Below are positions 19,056 to 27,440 of a DNA stretch of 64,000 nt, piece after piece. Every line of letters begins with the position of its first letter. Position 1 is the stretch's first letter. This stretch comes from Cellulomonas sp. S1-8 (lineage in GTDB: Bacteria; Actinomycetota; Actinomycetes; Actinomycetales; Cellulomonadaceae). The notes beneath the pieces are model-generated. The model was not told the origin of the DNA. It searched no databases and saw nothing but the letters and a program-made list of their open reading frames with translations. The stretch covers positions 4,278,001 through 4,342,000 of the forward strand of contig NZ_CP110806.1 in assembly GCF_026184235.1 (NCBI RefSeq), read 5' to 3'. Both the position numbers and the translations under genes were made by a program.

Positions 19056-19415
19056 ATGAGTGTGACCCCCGCACCCACGCACCCCGCCGCCGACCTCCAC
19101 GAGCACACGGACGTCGGCGAGACCGGCGCCCCCGTGCACGGGTACACCCCGGCCAAGGCCGAGTACCTGCGCCGCCTGCGCCGCGTCGAGGGGCAGGTCC
19201 GCGGCATCGCGCGCATGGTCGACGAGGACGCCTACTGCATCGACGTCCTCACCCAGATCGCCGCCGTCACCAAGGCCCTGCAGGCCGTCGGCATCGGGCT
19301 CGTCGAGGACCACCTCGGCCACTGCGTCGTCGACGCGGCCCGCGAGTCCCCTGAGGCCGGCGCGGCGAAGGTCCGCGAGGCGTCCGCCGCCATCGCACGA
19401 CTCGTCCGCAGCTGA
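19056..19415 (+). CDS. csoR: CsoR-family copper-sensing repressor
   Basis: A 119-residue all-helical DUF156 protein. EYLRRLRRVEGQVRGIARMVDED is the first-helix signature; Cu(I) ligands Cys (AYCIDVL), His (EDHLGHC) and Cys (LGHCVVD) are in the expected W-X-Y positions of copper-type CsoR. Cu(I) binding releases it from DNA. Its own operator lies just upstream, and copZ and copA follow 122 and 349 bp downstream on the same strand, so it most likely controls the whole unit. A 30-residue His-containing N-terminal tail precedes the domain. Confidence 0.92.
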   Translation: MSVTPAPTHPAADLHEHTDVGETGAPVHGYTPAKAEYLRRLRRVEGQVRGIARMVDEDAYCIDVLTQIAAVTKALQAVGIGLVEDHLGHCVVDAARESPEAGAAKVREASAAIARLVRS

Positions 19416-19537
19416 ACCCGGGCCGCCCTCCACCCCATCAGGAGGCGGCCCCACCGTCACCGGCCGCCCGGCCGCCCGCCGCCCACCCGCGCGGGCCCCC
19501 GCCGCACCGGACCCCCGTCACACACCGAGGAGCACCC

Positions 19538-19768
19538 ATGAGCACCACCACCTTCCGCGTCGACGGCATGACCTGCGGCCACTGCGTGCGCTCCGTCACC
19601 GAGGAGCTCACCGCCCTGCCCGGCGTCACCGGCGTCGACGTCGACCTGGTCACCGGTGGCGCATCGCCCGTCACCGTGACGTCCGACGCGCCGCTCGACG
19701 CGACCCTCGTCGAGGCTGCCGTCGTCGAGGCGGGGTACGCCGTGACCCCGACACGGTCGCTGCTGTGA
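19538..19768 (+). CDS. copZ: Copper chaperone, heavy-metal-associated domain
   Basis: A 76-residue HMA domain protein. The Cu(I) site is MTCGHC at residues 10-15 (GMTCGHCVRSVTEEL), with the ferredoxin-like beta-alpha-beta repeat GVDVDLV and VVEAGYAV closing. It delivers Cu(I) to the exporter encoded next; its last codons overlap the copA GTG by 4 bp. GAGGAG lies nine bases before the ATG. Confidence 0.93.
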   Translation: MSTTTFRVDGMTCGHCVRSVTEELTALPGVTGVDVDLVTGGASPVTVTSDAPLDATLVEAAVVEAGYAVTPTRSLL

Positions 19769-22542
19769 ACGCCGACGCCCGCGACCGGGCTCCCGCACCC
19801 GGTGGCGCTCCCGGACCCGACGGCGTCACGGCCGCCGGCATCGACCTCGCGATCGAGGGCATGACGTGCGCGTCGTGCGTCGCGCGCGTCGAGAAGCGCC
19901 TCAACCGCGTCCCCGGCGCGAGCGCCACGGTCAACCTCGCGCTCGAGACCGCCCACGTCGACGTCGTCGCGACCGACGACGCACCCGCCCCGACGCTCGA
20001 CGCGCTGGTCGCCGCGGTGCAGGCCGCGGGGTACGACGCCCGGCCCGTCCCGCGTCCCGGCGCGGCGCGCGGCGCCGGCGCGGCACACGGCACGTCGGAC
20101 GCGCACGCGGCCGGCGCCACGTCCGAGCTCACCGGCCACGACGACCTCGAGCACGCCCTGTCCGGCATGCAGCACGCCGGCATGGAGCACGACGCTGCCG
20201 AGGACACGTCGGCACCCACCGACACCCGCGGTGCCGACCTGCGCCGGCGCCTGCGGGTCGCGGCGGTGCTGACCGTGCCGGTGCTCGTCCTGAGCATGGT
20301 CCCCGCGACGCAGTTCCGCGGGTGGCAGTGGGTCGTCGCGGCGCTGGCCCTGCCGGTCGCGACGTGGGCGGCGTGGCCGTTCCACCGTGCCGCCTACCGG
20401 GCGGCACGGCACGGCGCGTCGACGATGGACACGCTGGTCTCCATCGGCGTCGTCGCCGCGACCGCCTGGTCGCTGTGGGCGCTGCTGCTGGGCGGCGCCG
20501 GCACGCTGGGCATGCGCATGACGCCGACCCTGTTCCCCGCCGCGGGCGCCGGCCACGGCGACGCGATGCCCGAGCTGTACTTCGAGGTCGCCGCCGTCGT
20601 CACGACGTTCCTGCTGGCCGGCCGGTACGCCGAGCACCGCTCCCGCCGCCGCGCGGGCGACGCGCTGCGCGCCCTGCTCGACCTGGGCGCGAAGGACGTC
20701 GCGCTGCTGGTCACCGGCCCCGACGGCCGTCGCGTCGAGCAGCGCGTGCCGGTCGAACGCCTCACGGTGGGCGACGAGTTCGCGGTCCGCCCCGGCGAGA
20801 AGGTCGCGACGGACGGCGTCGTGGTGTCCGGGACGAGCGCCGTCGACACGTCGCTGCTGACGGGCGAGCCCGTGCCCGTGGACGTCGGACCGGGCGACGA
20901 GCTCACCGGCGCGACGATCAACACGTCGGGCCACCTCGTGGTCCGGGCGACGCACGTGGGCGAGGAGACACGGCTCGCGCAGATCGGCCGGCTGGTCGCG
21001 CGCGCGCAGACCGGCAAGGCACCCGTGCAGCGGCTCGCCGACCGCATCTCGGCGGTGTTCGTGCCCGTCGTGCTGGTGATCGCGGTCGGGACGCTCGTCG
21101 TCTGGCTCGCCACCGGCGGCGGCGTGCAGGCGGCGTTCACGGCGGCCGTCGCGGTCCTGATCATCGCGTGCCCGTGCGCGCTGGGCCTGGCGACGCCGAC
21201 CGCACTGCTCGTCGGTACGGGCCGCGGCGCGCAGCTCGGCATCCTCATCAAGGGCCCCGAGATCCTCGAGGAGACGCGCCGCGTCGACACCGTGGTGCTC
21301 GACAAGACCGGCACGGTCACCGCCGGACGCATGGCCCTGGTCGACGTCGTGGCGGCGCCGGGTGAGGACGCCGACGAGGTCCGCCGCCTCGCCGCCGCGG
21401 TCGAGCAGCTCTCGGAGCACCCCATCGCCCGCGCCATCACGGAGCTGGATCGCCCTCTCACGCCCACCACCCCCACCTCCGCGAGAGAGCAATCCAGTCG
21501 CACCTCAGACGACCATGCCGAACTGGATCGCTCTCTCACCACCAGCGGGGTGGACACCCCCACCCCCACCCACGAACTGGATCGCTCTCTCACCACCAGC
21601 GGGGTGGACACCACCACCCCCACCCACGAACTGGATCGCTCTCTCACCACCAGGGGGGTGGACACCACCACCCCCACCTCCGCGAGAGAGCAATCCAGTC
21701 CGGCGGTCGTGGCGCCGTCGGCGCGGGTCGACGTGCCCGTCGGGGCGGACGGGGTCGCGATCGGGGCCGACGAGGTGCGGGAGTTCCGCGCCGACGCCGG
21801 GCGCGGGGTCAGCGGCGTGGTCCGCACCGCGCACAGCGGGCTCGGGCTGGCCCGGCGGGTCCTGGTGGGCCGGGTCGGCTGGCTCGAGGAGCAGGGCGTG
21901 CGGACCGACGACGTCACCGACGCGGTCGCCGCGGCGGAGGACGACGGTGCGACGGCCGTCGTCGCGGCGTGGGACGGCCGGGCGCGGGGCGTCCTCGTGC
22001 TGCGCGACCCCGTGAAGCCCACGTCGGCCGCCGCGGTGCGCGAGCTGCGCGCCCTGGGGCTGCGGCCCGTGCTGCTCACGGGCGACAACCGGGGTGCGGC
22101 GCTCGCCACCGCCCGGGCTGTCGGCATCGCGGACGCCGACGTCGTCGCGCAGGTGATGCCGGACGAGAAGGTCGCCGAGGTCGAGCGGCTGCAGGCCGGC
22201 GGCGCGCGCGTCGCGATGGTCGGCGACGGCGTCAACGACGCGGCGGCGCTCGCCACCGCGGACCTGGGGCTGGCCATGGGCACGGGGACGGACGTCGCGA
22301 TCGAGGCGGCGGACCTCACCCTCGTCCGCGGGGACCTCGCGTCGGCGCCGCAGGCGATCCGGCTGTCGCGGCGCACGCTGCGGATCATCCGGCAGAACCT
22401 GTTCTGGGCGTTCGCGTACAACGTCGCGGCGATCCCGCTGGCGGCCCTGGGGCTCCTGAACCCGATGATCGCCGGCGCAGCCATGGCGTTCTCGTCGGTC
22501 CTGGTGGTGACGAACTCCCTCCGCCTCCGCCGCTTCACCTGA
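19765..22542 (+). CDS. copA: Cu(I)-exporting P1B-type ATPase with repeat-derived insertion in the N-domain
   Basis: ATP-driven copper exporter of the inner membrane, 925 residues (most homologues 740-830). In order: metal-binding domain with GMTCASCV at 32-39; His-rich linker around 110-150; transmembrane helices; actuator TGEPVPV; membrane copper site CPC at 469-471; phosphorylation motif DKTGT at 513-517; nucleotide-binding His-Pro at 552-553; GDGVNDAAALA at about 820. Between about residues 558 and 648, right after the HP motif, is an insertion made of three 18-residue tandem repeats (ELDRSLTTSGVDTPTPTH type) flanked by TSAREQSS elements. It is encoded by the dispersed DNA repeat. All catalytic motifs remain intact, so the pump may still work. 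Confidence 0.95.
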   Translation: MNADARDRAPAPGGAPGPDGVTAAGIDLAIEGMTCASCVARVEKRLNRVPGASATVNLALETAHVDVVATDDAPAPTLDALVAAVQAAGYDARPVPRPGAARGAGAAHGTSDAHAAGATSELTGHDDLEHALSGMQHAGMEHDAAEDTSAPTDTRGADLRRRLRVAAVLTVPVLVLSMVPATQFRGWQWVVAALALPVATWAAWPFHRAAYRAARHGASTMDTLVSIGVVAATAWSLWALLLGGAGTLGMRMTPTLFPAAGAGHGDAMPELYFEVAAVVTTFLLAGRYAEHRSRRRAGDALRALLDLGAKDVALLVTGPDGRRVEQRVPVERLTVGDEFAVRPGEKVATDGVVVSGTSAVDTSLLTGEPVPVDVGPGDELTGATINTSGHLVVRATHVGEETRLAQIGRLVARAQTGKAPVQRLADRISAVFVPVVLVIAVGTLVVWLATGGGVQAAFTAAVAVLIIACPCALGLATPTALLVGTGRGAQLGILIKGPEILEETRRVDTVVLDKTGTVTAGRMALVDVVAAPGEDADEVRRLAAAVEQLSEHPIARAITELDRPLTPTTPTSAREQSSRTSDDHAELDRSLTTSGVDTPTPTHELDRSLTTSGVDTTTPTHELDRSLTTRGVDTTTPTSAREQSSPAVVAPSARVDVPVGADGVAIGADEVREFRADAGRGVSGVVRTAHSGLGLARRVLVGRVGWLEEQGVRTDDVTDAVAAAEDDGATAVVAAWDGRARGVLVLRDPVKPTSAAAVRELRALGLRPVLLTGDNRGAALATARAVGIADADVVAQVMPDEKVAEVERLQAGGARVAMVGDGVNDAAALATADLGLAMGTGTDVAIEAADLTLVRGDLASAPQAIRLSRRTLRIIRQNLFWAFAYNVAAIPLAALGLLNPMIAGAAMAFSSVLVVTNSLRLRRFT
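21445..21698. repeat. Six copies of the dispersed repeat plus 54-bp tandem array inside copA
   Basis: Copies of GCGAGAGAGCAATCCAG or its complement: 21445-21461 (degenerate, inverted), 21481-21497 (direct), 21523-21539, 21577-21593 and 21631-21647 (inverted), 21682-21698 (direct). The three inverted copies are each part of a 54-bp tandem unit (21520-21573, 21574-21627, 21628-21681). Because 54 is a multiple of three the copA frame stays open. Copies of opposite sense can pair into long hairpins in the mRNA. Confidence 0.92.
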
Positions 22543-22560
22543 CCCACCGCCTACCCCCAC

Positions 22561-22638
22561 CCGTCGAGCGCGGTACTCGACCGCCGAGCGCGGCACCAAC
22601 GAGTACCGCGCTCGACGGTTGTGTACCGCGCTCGGCGG
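22561..22638. repeat. Compound inverted repeat between copA and the ABC operon
   Basis: A perfect 19-bp inverted repeat (22561-22579 with 22600-22618) interlocks with a second 16-bp one (22581-22596 with 22623-22638, one mismatch). The two share the core GAGCGCGG and could form alternative hairpins. Located between convergent genes and followed by a GGGGGTGGGGGT tract. Probably a bidirectional terminator. Confidence 0.75.
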
Positions 22639-22679
22639 GTGGGGGTGGGGGTGGGGGTGCGGGTGCGGGTGAAGAAGGG

Positions 22680-23498
22680 TCAGCGGAAGCGGCGGCCCTC
22701 GTCGCGGCGGACGGCCGCGACCGCGAGCGCGGCGAAGACCGCCGTCCACGCCAGCAGGACCGGCAGGGCGAGCGCGCTGCCCTCGACGCCCGTGGTGACC
22801 TGCACGACGAGGTCACGTGCGGCACGCGACGGCAGGGCCTGCGAGATCGCGTCGAGCCAGCCGGGGAACACCTCGGGCGGCATGAACAGGCCGCCGGCGA
22901 ACGCGAGCGGGAACAGCACGCACTGCACGACCGCGAGCGCGGCCTTGGTCGACATCGAGTAGCCGATCGCCATGCCGAGCAGCGTGAACGGCACGGCGAT
23001 GAGCGCGACCATCACGACGGCGCCGAGCGCCTGCGTGACGGTCAGCGACGCCGACGTCAGGAAGACGCCGATGAGGACGGGCGGGACGAGCGCCAGGTAC
23101 GCCCAGAGCAGCCCGTTGAGGACGCGCCCGGCGAGCCGCGGGCCGGGACGCGCGGGCAGCGTGCGGACGAACGTGTCGAACGGCAGCGCGCGGTCCTCGG
23201 CGACGCCGACGCCGTGCGTGAACATGCACGCGGACATGACGGCGAAGGTGCCGAGCTGGGCGATGGCCGCGGTCGACGCGAGCGGATTCGACGTGATCGC
23301 GTCCTGCGGGACGACGAAGAACAGCAGCGCGAGCCCGGGGAACAGCATGTTGCCGATGACGGCGATCGGGACACGGACGGTCTCGAGGAACTGGTAGCGG
23401 GTGTGCAGCCAGGCCAGCGAGGCCCAGGGGCGCAGGGCGGGTCGCGCGCCCGGCACGGCCGGGGCGGTCGGGCTGCTGGTGCCGGTCGTCGTGGTCAT
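22680..23498 (-). CDS. ABC-2 type transporter permease
   Basis: A 272-residue membrane protein with six hydrophobic segments and the ABC-2 layout (FPGLALLFFVV in the first helices, GLFMPPEVFPGWLDAISQALPSRAARDLV before the last). Such permeases export drugs, lipids or antibiotics. The N-terminal ATG overlaps the ATPase gene stop by 4 bp; it is the last gene of a four-gene operon. Substrate cannot be inferred. Confidence 0.9.
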   Translation of the reverse strand: MTTTTGTSSPTAPAVPGARPALRPWASLAWLHTRYQFLETVRVPIAVIGNMLFPGLALLFFVVPQDAITSNPLASTAAIAQLGTFAVMSACMFTHGVGVAEDRALPFDTFVRTLPARPGPRLAGRVLNGLLWAYLALVPPVLIGVFLTSASLTVTQALGAVVMVALIAVPFTLLGMAIGYSMSTKAALAVVQCVLFPLAFAGGLFMPPEVFPGWLDAISQALPSRAARDLVVQVTTGVEGSALALPVLLAWTAVFAALAVAAVRRDEGRRFR

Positions 23499-24442
23499 CG
23501 GGCCGCCTCCGTCGCGGTGCGCACGGCGGTCGCGTCGTGCGAGGTGAGGGACAGGAACGCCTCCTCGAGGGACGCGCCGCGCACCTCGAGGTCGACGAAG
23601 GGCACGTCGCGGCCGACGAGCGCGCGCACGACGGCGTCGGCGTCGGACGCGAGGAGCGTGACGCGGGTGCCGCGCGGCACGGTCAGCGGTGCGCCGACGT
23701 CCTGCACGCCGGGCAGGCCGGCCAGGTCGTCGGGCCGGCCGGTGGTGAGGGTGAGCGTCACGCGGCGCACGGCGACGAGGTCGAGGACGCGGGCGAGACG
23801 GTCGTCGGCGAGGACGCGGCCGTCACCGACGACGACGACGCGCTGGGCGAGCGCCTCGATCTCCTCGAGGTAGTGGCTGGTGACGATGACCGTCGCGCCG
23901 TCGGCGTGGTAGTCGCGCAGCGCCTGCCACAGCACGTGCCGCGCCTCGACGTCCAGGCCGGTGGTCGGCTCGTCGAGCAGGACGAGCCGCGGGCGTCCGA
24001 CGAGCGACAGGCCGACCGCGAGGCGCCGCTTCTGCCCGCCGGACAGCGCGCCCGTCTGCCGGTCGGCGAGGTCGGTGAGCCCGAACCGGGTCATGACCTC
24101 GGCCGCGGGCATCGGGGTGGCGAAGTGCCCGGCGACGAAGTCGATGACCTCGCGGACCTTGAGCGTCTCGGGCAGGCCCGTCTCCTGCGGGGTGGTGCCC
24201 AGCGAGGTGCGGGACGCGGGGTCGCGGGGGTCACCGCCGAAGAGGCGGACCGTGCCCTCGTCGGGTGTGCGCAGGCCGGCGACGAGCGACAGGAGCGTCG
24301 TCTTGCCGGCGCCGTTGGGCCCGAGGAGCCCGACGATCTCGCCCGCGTCGACGCGCAGGCTGACGTCGTCGAGCGCTGTGACGGCGCCGAAGCGTCGCGT
24401 GACGTGCTCGACGAGCACGGGGGGTGCGGTGGCGGTGGTCAT
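23495..24442 (-). CDS. ABC transporter ATP-binding protein (ABC-2 exporter type)
   Basis: A 315-residue ATPase. Walker A GPNGAGKTT near residue 40, signature LSGGQKRRLAVGLSL, Walker B LVLLDEPTTGLD and the H-loop TSHYLEE are all intact. The C-terminal 90 residues are the extension seen in CcmA/NatA-like drug and antibiotic exporters. It energises the permease encoded next (4-bp overlap) and itself overlaps the upstream regulator gene by 4 bp. Confidence 0.94.
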   Translation of the reverse strand: MTTATAPPVLVEHVTRRFGAVTALDDVSLRVDAGEIVGLLGPNGAGKTTLLSLVAGLRTPDEGTVRLFGGDPRDPASRTSLGTTPQETGLPETLKVREVIDFVAGHFATPMPAAEVMTRFGLTDLADRQTGALSGGQKRRLAVGLSLVGRPRLVLLDEPTTGLDVEARHVLWQALRDYHADGATVIVTSHYLEEIEALAQRVVVVGDGRVLADDRLARVLDLVAVRRVTLTLTTGRPDDLAGLPGVQDVGAPLTVPRGTRVTLLASDADAVVRALVGRDVPFVDLEVRGASLEEAFLSLTSHDATAVRTATEAAR

Positions 24443-24744
24443 TCCTGTGCTCCCTTGAGCAGCTCGGTCAGGGTGTGGGTGTAGCGCTCGAACGCGAGCC
24501 GTCCGGTGGCGCTGAGCGCGACGTACGTGGCCGGGGTGCGGCCGACGTGCGTCTTGGTCTGGGTGACGTAGCCAGCGTCCTCGAGCCGGCGAAGGTGCGT
24601 GGAGAGGTTGCCGGCGGTCATGTCGAGCAGGTCGCGCAGCCGCGGGAAGGAGACGCGGTCACCCCGCTCGAGCGCGGCGAGCGTCGCGACGACCCGCAGG
24701 CGGGACGCCGAGTGGATGACCGGGTCGAGGTCGACCTCGCTCAT
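24439..24744 (-). CDS. Winged-helix regulator of the ABC operon
   Basis: A 101-residue HTH_34-like winged-helix protein: DPVIHSASRLRVVATLAALERG, then recognition helix MTAGNLSTHLRRLEDAGYV and wing VGRTPATYVALS. Proteins of this type commonly sit in one operon with an ABC-2 exporter and a small membrane protein, as here, and repress it. The ATG overlaps the upstream gene's stop by 4 bp and its own stop overlaps the ATPase ATG. The likely operator is the inverted repeat at 25376-25390. Confidence 0.9.
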   Translation of the reverse strand: MSEVDLDPVIHSASRLRVVATLAALERGDRVSFPRLRDLLDMTAGNLSTHLRRLEDAGYVTQTKTHVGRTPATYVALSATGRLAFERYTHTLTELLKGAQE

Positions 24745-25358
24745 GCGCGCCGCCGACGCAGCGCGGCCAGGCCGGCCGCGACGAGCATGCCGCCGCCACC
24801 GGCGAGGGACATCACGAGGTACCCGCCCGGCATGTCGACGAGGCTCGCGGCGGCGGCGGTGACGATCATCCAGGCGCCGATGAGGTACATCGAGAGCTCC
24901 TGCCAGAGCGCACCTCCGGCCATGTACAGCAGGCCGACGACGAGGCACGCGACGCCGTTGGCGACGATCGCGATGACGACCGCGTCGGCCCCGGCGCGGA
25001 CGACGCCCGCGACGATGAGCCCCTGCCCGACGAACCCGACGCTCCACGCCCAGCCGTACATCATCCCGACCTGGCGGCTGGTGCCGGCGACGCCGTGGGT
25101 CGCGCGTGCGACGTGCAGGAGCGTGACGACGAGCGCGGCGACCGCGACGGCGGCGAAGACGAGGCCGCCCCGGCCGGTGGCCGTGCGGGTGGGCGACGTG
25201 GTCGCCGTCCACCACTGCACCCCGTACCCGACGAGCCACGCGAGCCCCCAGACGCCGAACAGGATCCGGTCGTCCACCGAGGACTCGCGGACGCGCCGCT
25301 GCTGGGCCGCGACGATGGCGAGCCCTGCGCGCGGGTCGAGGGGTGCGTCGTCGTCCAT
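24741..25358 (-). CDS. Six-helix membrane protein of the ABC operon
   Basis: A 205-residue protein: a soluble N-terminus (AIVAAQQRRVRESSVDDRILFGVWGLAWLVGY) leading into about six transmembrane helices. It lacks transporter motifs. This family is regularly found upstream of an HTH_34 regulator and ABC-2 genes in actinobacteria and may be an accessory subunit or sensor. The start ATG has GGAGG five bases before it. It is the promoter-proximal gene of the operon. Confidence 0.8.
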   Translation of the reverse strand: MDDDAPLDPRAGLAIVAAQQRRVRESSVDDRILFGVWGLAWLVGYGVQWWTATTSPTRTATGRGGLVFAAVAVAALVVTLLHVARATHGVAGTSRQVGMMYGWAWSVGFVGQGLIVAGVVRAGADAVVIAIVANGVACLVVGLLYMAGGALWQELSMYLIGAWMIVTAAAASLVDMPGGYLVMSLAGGGGMLVAAGLAALRRRRA

Positions 25359-25375
25359 GGGTCCTCCGTCGGTGT

Positions 25376-25390
25376 GTTTGTAACGCAAAC
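25376..25390 (-). promoter_or_regulatory. Operator-like inverted repeat at the ABC operon promoter
   Basis: GTTTGTAACGCAAAC has 5-bp perfect arms and a 5-bp centre, in an AT-rich island 18 bp before the first gene. Read on the minus strand the surrounding TAGTTTGCGTTACAAA could include a -10 element. Placed where the operon's winged-helix regulator would be expected to bind. Confidence 0.55.
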
Positions 25391-25449
25391 TACTTTGCAC
25401 CGCTCGGAGCCGCGCGTCAACCCCCAGGACCGCGACGTAACCTGCGGGG

Positions 25450-26316
25450 GTGGGACGCGAGGTCGACGTGCGCGCAGGTGCCGACGGGGACGACGGGGAC
25501 ACCGGTGACGCCGGCACCGGCAGCACGCCCACGGTCGGTGCGCCACCCCCCGGGGACCGCGCCGTCGCACGCCGGCTCACCACCGAGATCTGGATCGTCC
25601 TGGGCCTGTCGCTCGGACGGTCCGCCGTCTACGCGGTGGTCTCGCTGGTCGCGGCGCTCACCGCGGGCCCGCCGCTGGCCGACCAGACGACGACCCTCAA
25701 CCCGAGCCGCTCACCGCGGCCCTACCTCGACCTGACCTACCAGCTGCTGTCGATCGGGTTCGCCCTGCTGCCCGTGGCGCTCGCGCTGTACCTGCTGTCG
25801 TCGCACGGGCGCTCGGCCGTGCGACGCATCGGACTGGACGGCACGCGCCCTTGGCGGGACCTCGGGATCGGGATGGGGCTGGCCGCGGCCATCGGCGTCC
25901 CCGGGCTCGGCCTGTACGTGGTGGGCCGCGCGGTCGGCATCACGGTCGAGGTGCAGGCGTCCGCGCTGAACGCCGCGTGGTGGACGGTGCCGGTGCTGAT
26001 CCTCGCGGCGCTGCAGAACGCGCTGCTGGAGGAGGTCGTGGCCGTCGGCTACCTCATGGAACGGCTGCGCGAGCTGCGCTGGGGCACCCCGGCGATCATC
26101 GCGGCGAGCGCGCTGCTGCGCGGGTCGTACCACCTCTACCAGGGGTGGGGGCCCTTCGTCGGCAACGTGGTCATGGGCGTCGTGTTCGCGGAGTACTACC
26201 GGCGACGACGGCGCGTCATGCCGCTCGTCGTCGCGCACACGGCGCTCGACGTCGTCGCTTTCGTGGGCTACGCGGCGCTGCCGGACGCGTGGCTGGAGTC
26301 CCTCGGCGTCACGTGA
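25450..26316 (+). CDS. CPBP-family intramembrane metalloprotease
   Basis: A 288-residue polytopic protein of the CAAX-protease/bacteriocin-processing (CPBP, Abi) family. Motif 1 is EEVVAVGYLMERL (Glu-Glu dyad), motif 2 is LRGSYHLYQGWGPFVGN with a conserved His, motif 3 is LVVAHTALDVV with another His; together they form the intramembrane metal site. The Arg/Gly usual after the Glu-Glu pair is not kept exactly. Members process peptides or prenylated proteins or act as immunity factors; the substrate is unknown. GTG start, divergent from the ABC operon. Confidence 0.87.
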   Translation: MGREVDVRAGADGDDGDTGDAGTGSTPTVGAPPPGDRAVARRLTTEIWIVLGLSLGRSAVYAVVSLVAALTAGPPLADQTTTLNPSRSPRPYLDLTYQLLSIGFALLPVALALYLLSSHGRSAVRRIGLDGTRPWRDLGIGMGLAAAIGVPGLGLYVVGRAVGITVEVQASALNAAWWTVPVLILAALQNALLEEVVAVGYLMERLRELRWGTPAIIAASALLRGSYHLYQGWGPFVGNVVMGVVFAEYYRRRRRVMPLVVAHTALDVVAFVGYAALPDAWLESLGVT

Positions 26317-26325
26317 CGGCGGGCG

Positions 26326-26913
26326 TCAGGCCGCCGCACTCCCCCGGTGCAGGTCGCGGGCGATCTGCCGGACCGCGAACCCGCTGACGACGTTGAGGGC
26401 GCCGCCGACGAACGCGAACAGCCCCAGCAGCACCCCGAAGAACGCCAGCGACTGCTGCGGCCGCGCGATGAGCAGCAGCGCGAACAGGGTGCACACCAGG
26501 CCGAACGCGAGCGCCCAGTGCCAGCCGGGGTCGCGGGTGCGCGACAGCGCGACGGACCCGAGGATCGACACGATCCCGAGCACGAGCAGCCACGCGGCGA
26601 GCAGGAAGAACAGCACGCGGACGGTCGGTCCGGGCCACAGGACCACGGCACCACCGACGGCGATCCCGGCGAGGCCCTCGACGACCCACCAGGTCCAGCC
26701 CGGGATGCCGCGGTTGGACAGCCCCTGCACGACCGCGACGATGCCGTCGACGATCGCGAAGATGCCGAACAACCAGACGATCACCTGCACCGACGCCGCG
26801 GGCTGGGCCATCAGCAGCAGGCCCAGGACCAGCAGCAGCACGCCGCGCAGGACGGGCAGCCACCACACCGTCCGCAGCGTCCGAGCGATCTGTGCGGTGC
26901 CCTCGTCGACCAT
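26326..26913 (-). CDS. HdeD/DUF308-family membrane protein
   Basis: A 195-residue protein with six transmembrane helices arranged as three DUF308 pairs, with LRGVLLLVLGLLLMAQPAASV at the first and a GLSNRGIPGWTWWVVEGLAGI linker. HdeD proteins are linked to acid resistance in enterobacteria; in actinobacteria the role is not known. GGAGGTCACG precedes the ATG. Convergent with the CPBP gene with a 9-bp gap, leaving no space for a separate terminator. Confidence 0.87.
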   Translation of the reverse strand: MVDEGTAQIARTLRTVWWLPVLRGVLLLVLGLLLMAQPAASVQVIVWLFGIFAIVDGIVAVVQGLSNRGIPGWTWWVVEGLAGIAVGGAVVLWPGPTVRVLFFLLAAWLLVLGIVSILGSVALSRTRDPGWHWALAFGLVCTLFALLLIARPQQSLAFFGVLLGLFAFVGGALNVVSGFAVRQIARDLHRGSAAA

Positions 26914-27050
26914 CGTGACCTCCTCGCGGAGCCTGCCGGCCCGCTGCGGGTGGCGCGGTGCAGACCGCGCGACGACACCTCTGTGCCGAACGTAGCGCGC
27001 AGCGTGGCCGACGGCACGGGCAACGCGCGGGTCCGCCGGAACGCTGCCCG

Positions 27051-27284
27051 TCAGGCCTCGCGGCGTCGTCCGCCGTAGCGTCGGTGGACGGCCTGCTTGC
27101 TGACGCCGAGCATCGTCGCGATCGCCGCCCACGGCACGCCGCGGGCCCGGGCGGCGCGCACGGCGACGGCCTCGCGCCGCTCGACCTCGCGGCGCAGGCG
27201 GGCCAGGGCGAGCAGCGCGCCGAGCGGGTCGTCGTCCTGCGCGTGGGCGACAAGTGCGGCCATGTCGGTCTCCTCCTGCGTCAT
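27051..27284 (-). CDS. Small HTH DNA-binding protein
   Basis: A 77-residue protein. After a charged helix (LARLRREVERREAVAVRAARARG) comes a homeodomain-like HTH, VPWAAIATMLGVSKQAVHRRYGGRR, typical of small actinobacterial regulators that follow a leucine-type helix. AGGAG lies seven bases upstream of the ATG. Two identical palindromes at 27311-27359 sit in its promoter, making autoregulation likely. Divergent from the large membrane protein at 27441, which may be co-regulated. Confidence 0.83.
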   Translation of the reverse strand: MTQEETDMAALVAHAQDDDPLGALLALARLRREVERREAVAVRAARARGVPWAAIATMLGVSKQAVHRRYGGRRREA

Positions 27285-27310
27285 CGGCGCTCCTCGGTCG
27301 TCGTGCCGTC

Positions 27311-27359
27311 GTCAACACATGTTGACGGCACCCGCGACCGCTTGTCAACACATGTTGAC
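27311..27359. promoter_or_regulatory. Two identical palindromes GTCAACACATGTTGAC
   Basis: Copies at 27311-27326 and 27344-27359, identical over 16 bp, each with 7-bp perfect arms around CA. They are 33 bp apart centre to centre, about three helical turns, so dimers would bind on one face of DNA. On the minus strand the distal copy supplies a TTGACA -35-like hexamer for the HTH gene. 27-75 bp from that ATG. Confidence 0.75.
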
Positions 27360-27440
27360 TCGCAGGGTGGAGACGGCAGGCCGAAATACCCGCCGTCAGG
27401 AGGACGAGCGCCGGCAGGCACGCTGCCTACACTCGCCACT

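Noticed and set aside
21520..21681. CRISPR-like array in copA
   Set aside because: The three 54-bp units are near-identical over their entire length with no variable spacers, and they are part of an open reading frame.
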